This document shows positions 24,847-35,276 of a stretch of 64,000 nucleotides of DNA, one piece after another; position 1 is the first letter of the stretch; each line of letters opens with the position of its first letter. A program made the position numbers and the translations under genes. Under the pieces are notes generated by a model. It did no database searches. It had not been told where the DNA came from and worked only from the letters and a program-made list of their open reading frames with translations. The stretch is from Blakeslea trispora (lineage: Eukaryota; Mucoromycota; Mucoromycetes; Mucorales; Choanephoraceae), in the NCBI GenBank assembly GCA_025331445.1, contig JAIWNE010000021.1, positions 124,001 to 188,000 on the forward strand. Direction: 5' to 3'.

Positions 24847-25857
24847 TTATTTCAATCTCTTGTGTGATCTCTGATGAAGTACTCGTTTACGTGGAGTGTT
24901 ACTGGACCGTAAAAGAGGATAGTGGTCGCCTATGTAAAACACACACACATGAGTAAGGTGATGTTAAATCCTCTTTTTGTTAGTTTCAGTACAACGCATA
25001 CCATTAGAAGCTAACACACAATCACCTGCTCCCACTTGATAAGCTAAAGCACGTTGCCCTTCTTCAATCATCATTTCGGTCTTTTTTCTAAGCCGGTCAA
25101 GCTGATCATTCTGTTCGTATTCTATTCCCTTTTTGTTTTATATAAACATAGAATGAGTATTGGTTTCTCTCTGCTGACAAACGACCTTACATGAAAAATA
25201 TATGTCCTGGGCAATAGATCGTTTCTCCCTCTACATTCAATGTTACAAACTGAACAAAATAGCTGCCATCATCTTTGTTTCTTACAGATTCATCTCTGAA
25301 TACTCTTGCAGAGAAGCAACATGTTTGGCTTGTTGTCGAACAGTTGATTCAAGTACTTTATTGATGGTAATTAAAGATTTGTTCTCTATCTTTAAATCAG
25401 CGATCTAAAGAAAAGAAGTTAAATCATCTCTTTTTCTCCCCGATTCCTCTTTTCTCACTTTCTTATATAGTGTTGACTCTGATTGATTGATGCTGCTATC
25501 ACTTTCATCACTCTCATCTATGAATTCTTCATCAGAGCTAGAATCGCTTGGATCCAATGGTATTCTCTGAAGAGCCCTATGAGAGGCTTGCTTTAATGAA
25601 ATAAACGCAATTTAGCCTAAAGGATTTTTTTTATGCTTTCATGCTATCTAGCCTTTTACATTTGCTTGATGGGTATTGTTGAATTGAGATTGGTCTTCTT
25701 GCTCAAGCGATTTACTATGCTGTCGATATAATGATCGAGAATGATATTGGTTGAAGTTTGGTTGTGAAGTAGATTTACTTTGCAGAGATGTGTTTAATGC
25801 CGGGTTATTTGGTAAGCGTAAGGAATGAAATGATTTAGGCGTACTAGGTCTATGCAT
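24847..25857 (-). CDS. Unidentified coiled-coil protein
   Basis: I do not recognise the family. A phase-consistent model has six exons: 25660-25857, 25459-25590, 25286-25404, 25191-25230, 25002-25128 and 24847-24929 (232 aa). It begins MHRPSTPKSFHSLRLPNNPA and has a low-complexity Ser/Gln-rich region and an acidic Ser stretch (LDPSDSSSDEEFIDESDESD). Two predicted coiled-coil parts follow, around LKIENKSLITINKVLESTVR and EYEQNDQLDRLRKKTEMMIE, then a basic tail. The middle is uncertain: near 25285 another frame also reads well (see findings), so an exon may be wrong or an indel present. A coding exon upstream of 25857 is possible because the frame stays open to an acceptor near 25893. Confidence 0.5.
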
Positions 25858-27214
25858 GAGTTGCTTGTCAAAGAGTATTCGAAAATCACAAGGCTAAAAG
25901 AAAGAATGAAAAAGAAGAAAAGAAAAGAGAAAGAAAGAGAACAAACAATTACTGTCCAATATAGTTGAGAAAGCAATCATTAATCAATGGCATTCATTTT
26001 CATGCTCTCTAAATTTAATAAATGTAAAGCAGCCTGAGTTACACCTTGCCTTCTTTTCCACTCTAGACAACTCTCACCCAAACTCGATCAGAACTGAAGA
26101 CATGAAAAAAAGAAAAGAAAAGTCAATTTTGTTTTGCAATAGAGTTTAGGAGCAAATTGAACGATAAGATTCAAGTAACTCTGTTTGTACAGTAAGTTTT
26201 TTCATATAAGAAAGACTCTGTATAGTGATATTTGTGAAGCGGCCCTTTCTTTTTTTTACTATAGCCAACTCTCATCAGGGACTTGAATCAGTTTGGTTCC
26301 TTTTTTTCTATCCTTACAGTATCGATTTTGTTTGAAGCAGCCACAGCTCACGGATGGCCAAAGAGAAAACATAAAATTATAAACATGACTACTTTGCTTA
26401 ATGTTGAAAAATTAAGACAGATGAAACTACAAGTAGCTTCAGCCAAGGCACGTATTCGTAATTGACAAATGCTATATAGGAATGTGATAACCTTGCTAGA
26501 CAGCTTCTGCTCTTGTTCATGCTTATATGACGCTGCAGCTCAACCTCATTTTCTTTTTTTTACTAATATTATTGTGATGAAGGCTTTCATGCAACATACT
26601 GATCTTTGAAGTATGTCCCTTGAGTTTGAGATAATTATTCATTCTGCTCATTTGCATGATATTTTATACGAGCCTGTTTAAAGCACAAGTATGCATATTT
26701 CCAGCTTACTTTATCCATTATTTGGAACAAATATTAAACAACTCAAGTTGATCATTTCTTTTTGTGAATAAGAAAAAAAATTACTCAAACTATACCCAAG
26801 TGTTATTTTATTGCTTCAACAAATCATATGTCTATGCAGGTATGTATCTGGTCATATTGGATTTACTGTCAGGAATTTAAGTATACAAAATGAGGATAGA
26901 TATAGCCAAGAATCCACAGACAAAGTAAAGCTGTGTACATTCGACCTTAACAAGCTTTGATGAAAAGTGAATCAAAACTTGGACACTGCAAATAAAAAGT
27001 ATTGAGTCACTATCGAAACGAGTTTTAAGAGAGACTTTCGAGAATCAGAACTTAGTTTATTGGGAACACTAGAATAGTCGTACTAAAGAAGAAGTTTCAA
27101 ACTGCGCGTCTGACAAAAAAAAACCTTAGAGCATCGTTCTTTATGCATCTTTTTTTTTTATTATTTCTTTCTTTTTAACTTTAACAACAAAGCCAAAACG
27201 AGATAAAGACAATC
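25858..27214. other. Gene-poor region
   Basis: About 1.36 kb with poly-A/T tracts and only short chance frames. A 60-codon frame at 26283-26465 begins with a hydrophobic segment but has no supporting features. Nothing is called. Confidence 0.45.
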
Positions 27215-28097
27215 ATGGATATATGTGACAACAGCCACTCTGTTTCTAGTGAAGAAGAAGTGAATAGCTGTCAGGAAGTAATAACAAGTAAATCGCAAAT
27301 ATATTCAAATATGATTTAAGAATTATTCATCTGAATTTTAAAGGGGTGATAACGGATTTATTTTCATATGATGATACAAAAAGGCGCCGAGTCATTGAAC
27401 AGTATTATTTTCCTAATGCATTGTTTACTTCCCCTATATTACAAACTTCGGGTGCTCATAGTATAAAGCAGTAAGTTCAACTTCTTTTCTATGCGTGAAC
27501 AAAAGACTAAAGCCATGTTACAGTGTGTTGCTTGTATGGAAAACACTGAATAAGATACCTCCAAAAATCACCAAGATATGTTTTGATGGCAAAACCTGTA
27601 TTGCTTTCTTAACACAAACATTGTGTCCACGCATGTTTCCCTGGATTCAGATTGATTTTCCAGTGACAGTTGTACTTGAGTTTAAAGAGACTGCTTTAGA
27701 CAGTGGATTATTGAAAATCGTGATGCATGAGGAACACTGGACAATTGAAGGTAGGTATACACTCAGCTTATTTCATCATCAAGTTTCTAAATTTCATTTC
27801 AAAGGTCTTTTGAAAGCGACACCAATCATATCATTTTGGTATGATCACGTATTGCGTCCGATGGTTGGAAGACTATTGTCTGTCACTGGAGAAGCAGTCT
27901 ATACAGCCACTGAGACTGCTGCTCTGCTCGTCAGGCGGAATAAAGAGTTAGAGGAGGCTAGGCAAAGACTGGAGGCAGGTAACTGTACGGCCATAGACAG
28001 ATACAGAACGGACCGAGATCTTGACCAGGAATATAGGGTGCTCAGGATAAAAAACGCACCCTCTGCAAATGATGCTGCTTCTCATCTATCTGACTAA
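27215..28097 (+). CDS. Hypothetical 239-aa protein, possibly NTF2-like
   Basis: Four exons with consistent phase: 27215-27287, 27344-27470, 27524-27750 and 27805-28097. The third intron (54 nt) is open and in frame, so it might be retained. The protein starts acidic (MDICDNSHSVSSEEEVNSCQ). A middle part (VIEQYYFPNALFTSPILQTS, TKICFDGKTCIAFLTQTLCP, KIVMHEEHWTIEGLL) is consistent with a small alpha/beta SnoaL/NTF2-like fold. It is followed by ISFWYDHVLRPMVGRLLSVT and a charged helical tail. The fold assignment is a weak impression from strand and turn pattern only; no function is proposed. It lies 386 bp upstream of the site-2 protease gene on the same strand. Confidence 0.6.
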
Positions 28098-28483
28098 ACC
28101 CTGACTCGTCTTCAGAAACAAAGGAAAGAGAAAGCTAGCTTAAGATCAAGAAAACAGAGAAATGATCTAATACCCAAAGGAAGCCTACTATCACTTTATT
28201 TTCTTTAAAAGAACTTTGTTTGCCTCTAAAGAAATAAAACAAAATCACACTTTAGCTTACATGTGTTTCCCTTCCATTCTTATGGCCAAGTCATTTGTGA
28301 TAAAAACCACTCTGAATCATGCCCGAAACCAAATAGACATAAACAGCTCATTTTTAAAGGAGTTTCTTATACCCAAACAAGCATCTCACTTCTCCCTCTT
28401 TTTTTTTTTATTGGCCTGATTTTTTTTCTTGTTTTTTTTTTTACTCTTTCCTTTGATTCCAGCCTATTTTCAACTGAGAAGCC
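28098..28483. other. Short intergenic region
   Basis: Probable promoter of the site-2 protease gene, with long pyrimidine and poly-T tracts at 28391-28450. Short frames here are chance. Confidence 0.45.
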
Positions 28484-30434
28484 ATGGATTTGTTGCATAT
28501 CATTGGGCAATTCTTGCTTTTATGGGGCTTCTTGTATGTTATCGTTTTTGCCTTACAACTGTTAACGACCCGAAAACGAGAGTTACCGAGAAGACGACAT
28601 AATAACTCGCTGTTACCTACATTCAGTATCATTGACAACGAAACTGAAGTCATCGAACGTGACCAATGGTCTATTAAACTATTTCAGATCAAATATACCA
28701 CACAGCATTTCAACAGATATTTCAGTCGATTGACAGCAATGGCACCTACTTTCTGGACCATCTGGTTTACTCTAGGAGTAGTTGCTGCAGCTCTCTTGAT
28801 GGTAGCCGGAACAGTTGTCATTCTGTTTGCAGTCATCAAGATATTGGCTAGCGTGAGTCGTTTGTTCGGATCAAGAGATGTAGCCCATCTTGCAAAACGA
28901 AGCTTGATGGTAGAAGACAGTCAAAACGACCAAGTCTTTTTGCCTATGGTAGTGATTTCTCTTCTTTTCTTTTTTTTTTTTCTTTCGATTTTTTAATTTA
29001 TGTCAAAGAGTAGATACCTGGAGTGACTTTACCCATGTCTCATATTGGTTATTATTTAATTGCTTTGGCTGTATGTGGGCTATTTCATGAGGCAGGACAT
29101 GCCATTGCTGCTTACAGTCAAGGTATATCGATTCAAAGCTCAGGCATGTTCATCCTTTATCTTTACCCGGGTGCCTTTGTCAATATCTCGGATCAATCCC
29201 TTCAGAGTTTGAACGCATTTAAGCAGCTGAGGATTATATGTGCTGGTGTTTGGCACAATCTTGTTCTCTATCTTTTTGCCTTTTTCTCTCTTGCTGGTGG
29301 ACTCAAGTTGTTTTTGCTTTTGTTGGGATGGCAATCATTAGAAGGTTTAGGTGGTGTGAGTGTGGTGCAGATACGAGGTAACTCTCCTCTGGCTCCTCAT
29401 CTCCCACCTTCTACCATGATCTATCAACTAGATGACACTCCATTGACTGCTAATATTGATGACTGGAATGCACACCTTTTTGTAGCCGAAGGTCGACATC
29501 AGCTTGACCAAGGATTCTGTGTTCCTTCATCTGCTTTTTCTAAAGACTATGGTACTGCATGTTGCGACATCAGCGACAGATATCCTTTTGGCCAATCGGA
29601 TAATACTTCCATTGCTTGCTTTGAATCTTTCCCAATTACTGGAAAACCTGTAATGTGTTTAAAACTTGCTTTTCTTTATGATTATTTCAGTTGTATGCTC
29701 ATCTATTCTATAGACAGATCAAAGTTGTTTGCCAACATTGCAAGTCCTTTCTTCAACCCACCCTGAACGATGTTTGGACTTATCTGATTGCTCTCAAGGA
29801 ATGAGTTGTGTTGTGCCCTACACACCTTCTATCACAGGTCAGGTAGTGCGCATTTACGCTCGCTTTCCTTCTTGGCTAGATGTCAGTGAAGAAAAGAATG
29901 AGAAAGTGTTTGTGTTTGAAGGTGAATTGGTTGATATCTGGGAAAGTGGCAAGTATTTGTTATTCATGTATTTGCTAAATAAGATATAAGCTAAAGAAGA
30001 AGAGGGGGGGTGGAAATGGGTTTTATAGTTAAAGTCAGTTTGTTAACTCCTCGTTACTGGTTCTTGCCATCCTCATTACCACACATGCTAGAAGTCACAT
30101 TAAGGTAAGAAAAGGAGAATTCTCGATTGAACGTGTATTTAGATTTCTTTTTTTTATCTATATGTTGTACAGATATATCTCTTCATTTACTTTGGCGCTA
30201 GCGGTGCTCAATATCTTGCCTGCATTTAAATTGGATGGTGAATATGCCCTAGAGCAATTTCTGATTTTGATTTTACAAGAGCCTAGTTCTAGTCAATTAA
30301 CAACACGCTTTAACGAAACAAGCCGGTTCATTCGTAAGACACATCAATCTATTGTCAAATGTACTTCTGTTGTTGTTGGTTTTGTGATTGTCGGTAGTCT
30401 TGTCACTGGGCTTTTGTCGAATCAAGCTACTTAA
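28484..30434 (+). CDS. Site-2 protease (S2P/MBTPS2 type)
   Basis: Intramembrane zinc metalloprotease that releases membrane-bound transcription factors such as SREBP after a first cleavage. Five exons (28484-28948, 29014-29649, 29714-29948, 30029-30104, 30173-30434) give 557 aa (human 519). Several membrane spans are present. The zinc motif HExxH is HEAGH in LFHEAGHAIAAYSQGI, and the third ligand block is NILPAFKLDGEYALE (LDG). Between them is a Cys-containing luminal insertion with a PDZ-like start (VVQIRGNSPLAPHLPPSTMI). The third intron requires a GC-AG donor (GCAAGT at 29949) to stay in frame. Some ascomycetes lack S2P and use other SREBP proteases, so its presence hints at the animal-like route. 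Confidence 0.93.
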
Positions 30435-30616
30435 ATCACTTCACTGTAATAGGCTTAGAAAAAAAAAAGGAGAAGAGGAGGAGGAAGAAGGGGGGAAGAC
30501 AAAATAAAAGATGTATATGTATATATGAATATATATGTAAATAAAAAAAAAAAAAGAAAAAAGTAATGCGATGATATGTTACATAAGAGAAAAATGACAA
30601 TAATAATAATACACGC

Positions 30617-31237
30617 TTAAGCACCCATCATAATCTTGAATTCTTCAAAGCTGATTTGACCATCACCATTTGTATCAGCTTCCTTGATCATTGCTTCAAG
30701 CTCTTCTTCAGACAAGGATTCGTTTAAAGAAGCCATGACCTTGCGAAGTTCTTCACGATCAATCAAGCCATTGCCATCAACATCAAACACTCTTTTGTAT
30801 AATAGAAACAGATCAGTTCAGCCTTGTTTCTGCCTATACACACACTGTACTTACTTGAAAGCTTCCTTGAGATCATCACCTTCATTACCGTTCTTCATGT
30901 GCTTCACAAGACCCAAGAATTCGTTGAAATCAATATTACCATTACCATCAGCATCAACGTCATTCACCTAAAATACATCAAGTAAGTGGCTAGTCTTATA
31001 TATATATATAAAAGAAAACCCTACCATATCTTGAAGTTCGCTATCACTAGGGTTCATACCAAACTTACGCAAGACAGTACCCAACTCTTTGGCAGTGATG
31101 CTGCCATCACCATCTGTGTCGAACAATTGAAAGGCTTCTTGGTATTCAGCAATTTCCTCGGGTGAAAGTTGATCAGACTAGAAAATACAATTTCGATTTA
31201 ACACGATTGTGTGTGTTTTAAGGAAAAGTATTACCAT
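30617..31237 (-). CDS. CMD1: Calmodulin
   Basis: EF-hand calcium sensor, 147 aa, in four exons: 31235-31237, 31025-31177, 30855-30967 and 30617-30791. The first exon is only the ATG; an intron directly at or after the start codon is typical of calmodulin genes. All four loops have the 12-residue pattern with Asp first and Glu last: [36 protein letters not shown] and [12 protein letters not shown]. The linker and the [20 protein letters not shown] region diverge from animal calmodulin, so a close calmodulin-like protein cannot be excluded. It is convergent with the site-2 protease gene. Confidence 0.9.
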
Positions 31238-32579
31238 CGTTGTATTAAGGAAAGAAAAAGAGGGAAAAAAGGAAAAAAAAAATTTTTTTTCTTTTCTCTA
31301 CTTAAGTGATTTAGGTAAAAAAGCGCGTGCACAAACTTGAAAATAGTATGTTGAAATGTCAGTTTTTTTTTTTTTTACTTAAAGACCGGAAACAGAAAAA
31401 TGATCGACCGAAATAAAAGTTTATTTTTACCAAATTTAAATGATCTTGTCTTTATGGCTTGATGAGCTTCTTCCCCCCTCCCTCCCTTTACTGCCATTCT
31501 CTCATCTCTTTCTAGGTCTATAATCATCTACCAATCCTCAGCTTATTTCGTTTTGTTCAAGCAACTCATTTTCTGTCAAACAAAAGGAACTCCTAGACAT
31601 TACAATTCGACTCAATCAAAAAAAAAGCTATGCCTTTCACTATACTCGATACATAATCGTGATTCTTGACAATCAGTCCCTCCTTAGCTCTACCTCATTT
31701 TCTCTCTCTTTTTTCTTTCTTTTTCATCTACTTGGCATTTCCCTTAATGCTCCCTCCCATCTCTTCCCAACAGATTCAAGAAACGTGGTGTTTCCCTGCT
31801 AAAGATTGTTTTCAATTTATTGTTCCGAGATTCACTCAGCTAGAATCACAAAGAACAATAGCATACATCACCACTGACTTTGCCATTTTGGATAGTAAAA
31901 TCAACGTGTTTACAGAATCTAATCAAAATATAATTCTAATCTTTCCTTAAAACAGACACATCTAGAACCAGCTTATTACAACAATTCTAAAGAAATTAAT
32001 AAGTGATATCGTTGAACGGAGAGTTAGATGAGACAGATGCCCGATTTCTTTAGTCATTGAACGTCAATTGATGAAGCTGAGGGAGAGGTTTCACGTCAGT
32101 AGTTGGCTTCAAGCTAATAATGGAATAGTTTATAAAGGAGAACTTGTTTCTTGGTCTAATTTGTTCTTATTTGTTATCAGTGATTCCAAAGAAATATTAG
32201 AACCTCTTTTGATAATCCACAAAATTAGTCTTGTGTGCCTACAAAGAATAATAAAAGACAATTCTCTTTTTGAAATAAAAGCTCTATAGTAAACCCTTTC
32301 AAAGCCTAGAACAAAGAAACACTCCCCCCTTTTCCCCTACTTTCCGCATCTAACCGTTGAAGGCCTTCCTCAGCCAAATACTGCTCAATCTCTTCTTTCT
32401 TACTTGCGCAGGATTGAATCTGCACTTGGGATGGGATACGCCATTCATATGAACAATTCAGTTGCCATACGGGCCAATTACTTTACATAGCTTTTCAAAC
32501 AAACACTCAAACTTCTAGACTATGAAGTGTTCATGATAACATGGGCTCATCATTTACAGGTCATACAGTGACGTTTTCT
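31238..32579. other. Gene-poor region
   Basis: The first about 200 bases hold the calmodulin promoter with several poly-T/poly-A tracts. The rest is AT-rich with short frames (for example 31666-31950, a hydrophobic low-complexity stretch) that I cannot support as genes. Confidence 0.45.
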
Positions 32580-33076
32580 TCAATCGTCTTTTGCATTGAT
32601 CCTCTGATTGCATTTGAAAACGACGAACGCTCCGAAAATTACTATCCTAGGTTTTCGTTCAACCTCACTCACAACACCCTTTACCGTGATCCAGATTTCC
32701 TTTATATGCTGATCCAAATGACAACAAGACTCGTCCAAGAAGAATTCAGGCTGTATGGGCTGACAATTGCTATTCAAGTTTTGCAGCCGTCTGTTGGTAT
32801 ACATGTATCTATCATTGATGTTTTGAAGAGCATGATGTCTAAAATTCCATCTATCATTGAGGTTCAAGGCATGAAGGTCGCTCAAGAGTCTTTCAATGCC
32901 TTTGAAATGTTCTCGACAGTGTTTGGGTAACCGATTTGGCTGTTGTTCTTGACGATGTCCAACACAACCGAGCTATAGTTCTTTTCAATGCACTTGCGAG
33001 GATGAACCATACGCTTTCTTTTCGAAAGGTTCCAATTCTTCATTGAACAAACCAATTGCCTTCTTTGATACATCAT
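32580..33076 (-). pseudogene. Decayed IS630/Tc1-type transposase fragment
   Basis: Two overlapping minus-strand frames (33076-32882, then 32885-32580) continue one another with a frameshift. The second contains PEFFLDESCCHLDQHIKEIW followed by VVSEVERKPRIVIFGAFVVF. This fits the first catalytic Asp block of IS630/Tc1-mariner DDE transposases (pattern: hydrophobic, FLDES, HL, W, G, ILGA). Upstream residues HHALQNINDRYMYTNRR fit the linker before that block. The rest of the catalytic domain is missing, so it is a relic. The family call rests on pattern recognition only. Confidence 0.5.
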
Positions 33077-34009
33077 TTGTAATGTCTATGCATTTCTAAG
33101 GCGTTTCTACGATGGTATGCCTTTGAAACTGCCATCTGAGAGCTTGTTCTAAGAGAAAGAAAGAGGAGCTTGTATTCAGGTTGAAACATTTGGTTTTTGT
33201 CACTCGATGCAACTCATGAATGCCTTGTATATTGCTGAGAACCACACAATCAAGCATGTATGAAAGTAGTGATCAATGATGAACATTCTTAGCAAAGTTT
33301 GGGGGCAACTTTGGTGTATTTGATAGAACTGTCAAGTCGTTCGCCAAATGATGAAAAATTAAAAGCCTATTGTTTCTTCTCAATACACTTGCAAGTTGTA
33401 TTTCATACGCCTATGCTTACTTACCTAATAATGCAGATTCAATCAAAAAAAAGATAACACTAAATACCAAAAATTACACCAGAAAGCTAAAAAGAAGAAA
33501 AACGCACAGTCATCACACACTGCATTTGTCCTTTTGCTGATGGATAGAAAAAGAGAAACAAGCTGTTGTGGATTTCATGCTTTCTTGTGAATATCCTTTG
33601 GTTATTCGTCTTATAGTGAGCAAAGTGATAGTGAAAAGAGGAACGCCATTTGCCTTTTTTGGAACATGATGTCATGTTGATAGAAAGAAGGTAAACAAAG
33701 AAAAGAAATGTGTTGACTTGAGTCTACACTTGTTGTTTTTGTATTTTACACCGTGTATACAAATAGCAGCAAAAAAGGCGGTTTGAATGATACCAGACAC
33801 GTCTATAGAAAACACGTATAAAGAAAGAATAAAAATGAAGATAATCTATTAGGCCTTTTTTTTTCTTCAGTCGACCGAAAGAAAATTGGATCATTTTTGT
33901 GATTGGTATTCCTCTAAACCAATCTAATTTCAGTTTTGCCTGACTGTAATAATTAATAAAAATAAGTTTTTTCCCCCTTTTTCCCTCTTCTTCTTCTTCT
34001 TTATACTAC
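33077..34009. other. Gene-poor region around the transposase relic
   Basis: Probably contains further decayed transposon sequence. A 62-codon minus-strand frame at 33487-33675 rich in aromatic and basic residues may belong to the same element. No TIRs were found by eye. Confidence 0.4.
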
Positions 34010-34455
34010 AGCTGTTAGGTGGGAGCATGTATCTGGGCACGACGAATGAAGACATCTTTACTCAGGGGCCACCCACGGTGAGGCAATCGCATTGTAGCTA
34101 TGGTTCATGGGCATGCTGGACTCTTCCCTCTGAAGAGTTGCTGTTAGTCACACGGCTGCCGAAGAGGTGCAGTATGCCTTACTCTTTGGAGATGGGCTGT
34201 TCTATATCCCTTGGGGTCTTTCATATAACCGGGGAGGGTGTTAGATTGACCTTACTGGGGACCTTGCTGTCTAGGTGTTGGAATGACTTGTGTCTCATTG
34301 TGCTTTCACAATTTTTTGAAAACTGGTGCTTGCACCTAAACTTTACAAGAGACTTGTTCTCACCCGATTTTTGGAGTCAGGCGAACTTCCACCTTCTCGT
34401 GGTTGACTCTGTTAATCAAAGTAAATGCGAATTTACTTTGAGAACTGAGAGAAGT
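34010..34455 (+). ncRNA. Candidate structured non-coding RNA, unidentified
   Basis: A roughly 440-bp block distinctly GC-richer than its surroundings. Its 148-codon open frame (34027-34473) has an amino-acid composition unlike a protein. Two RNA-like features are visible: an Sm-like AATTTTTTG at about 34310 followed by a small GGTGC/GCACC hairpin, and at 34427-34450 a perfect 10-bp stem with a GCGA (GNRA) tetraloop. A pyrimidine tract with a TATA-like TTTATACT precedes it. I compared it from memory with U1, U2, U4, U5, U11, U12, U3, SRP, RNase P and telomerase RNA hallmarks and found no convincing match. Confidence 0.35.
34427..34450 (+). repeat. Perfect stem-loop with GCGA tetraloop
   Basis: CAAAGTAAAT, loop GCGA, ATTTACTTTG. 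The two 10-mers are exact reverse complements and the loop is a GNRA tetraloop. It lies at the 3' edge of the GC-rich block, where an RNA 3' end or processing signal might be. Confidence 0.7.
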
Positions 34456-35276
34456 TCATTGTTAAAGAAATAAAGAAATGAAAATGCTACTGCTTAAAAC
34501 TTGATCTCTTTTTTTTACTTGTCTTGTTTTTTGGCTTAAGCGTATCTAAAGAAATGAGAGAGAAACGCGCTTTTCTTAGACAACAGCTGTAAAATGGTCT
34601 TTCGCATAATCACGTTCAGAGTCTTGGCCAGTGAAAATGATAAGAGTTTCAATACGCTTATAACTTCAATCAGATAGAAAAAAAAAGGAGAGGGGGGAGA
34701 GGACAGTAGATACACAACACTTTAGGTATACTCTAATGCTATCATCAATTTTGTAATAAATTGAATGTTCTCTCAAAAGTAATTCAATTCATTGTTATTC
34801 TGTTACCGTAATACTCTTTTGCTTTGGGATTAAATACATATATTTGTACTTGAAGATGAACTTTCAAGACATGTTTATTGTGTGGTCTATCTTTATGGCT
34901 TCATTCTTCTCAGCTGTTACTTTACAGTCAGGCTTATTGAAATTGGCATTTTCTCAAAAACAATTAAATGAAATAATTTATTTTTTGTAAAGAAGTATTC
35001 CCAGCTGCAATATCACACAATAAAAAGATTGAAAAGGTTAGGTTTTTATGGTTGAAGTATGAAATGTGCATTCCTTTAAAGAGTGAAAAAGAAACCTCAA
35101 GCTTATTCCTTATCATCAGTAGCCATACATTGAATCAAAACAAAAAGAAGAAAAGGCGGAGAGCTTGATTCGCTCTAATTGATTAATGCATCTAAATGAT
35201 TTCACAGCAAAAAAAAAAAAAAAGAAAAAGAAATCATCTTTTTTTTTTATATAGATATTTTTCAGCGCTTACATCG
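34456..35276. other. Intergenic, no gene recognised
   Basis: AT-rich spacer and promoter region of the adrenodoxin reductase gene, with purine tracts near 34680 and a long A-tract near 35210. Confidence 0.5.

Noticed and set aside
26283..26465. 60-codon frame with a hydrophobic start
   Set aside because: No homology recognised, no clear promoter or introns, and its length is within chance expectation.
29580..29589. ATATCCTTTT, resembling a U12-type 5' splice site, inside the site-2 protease gene
   Set aside because: The sequence encodes SDRYPFGQ within a continuous open exon, and no TCCTTAAC-like branch site with an in-phase acceptor follows.
34027..34473. 148-codon open frame across the GC-rich block
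   Set aside because: It has no recognisable domain, many Cys/Trp/Leu residues in no pattern, and RNA-like structure in the DNA. It is treated as a non-coding candidate.
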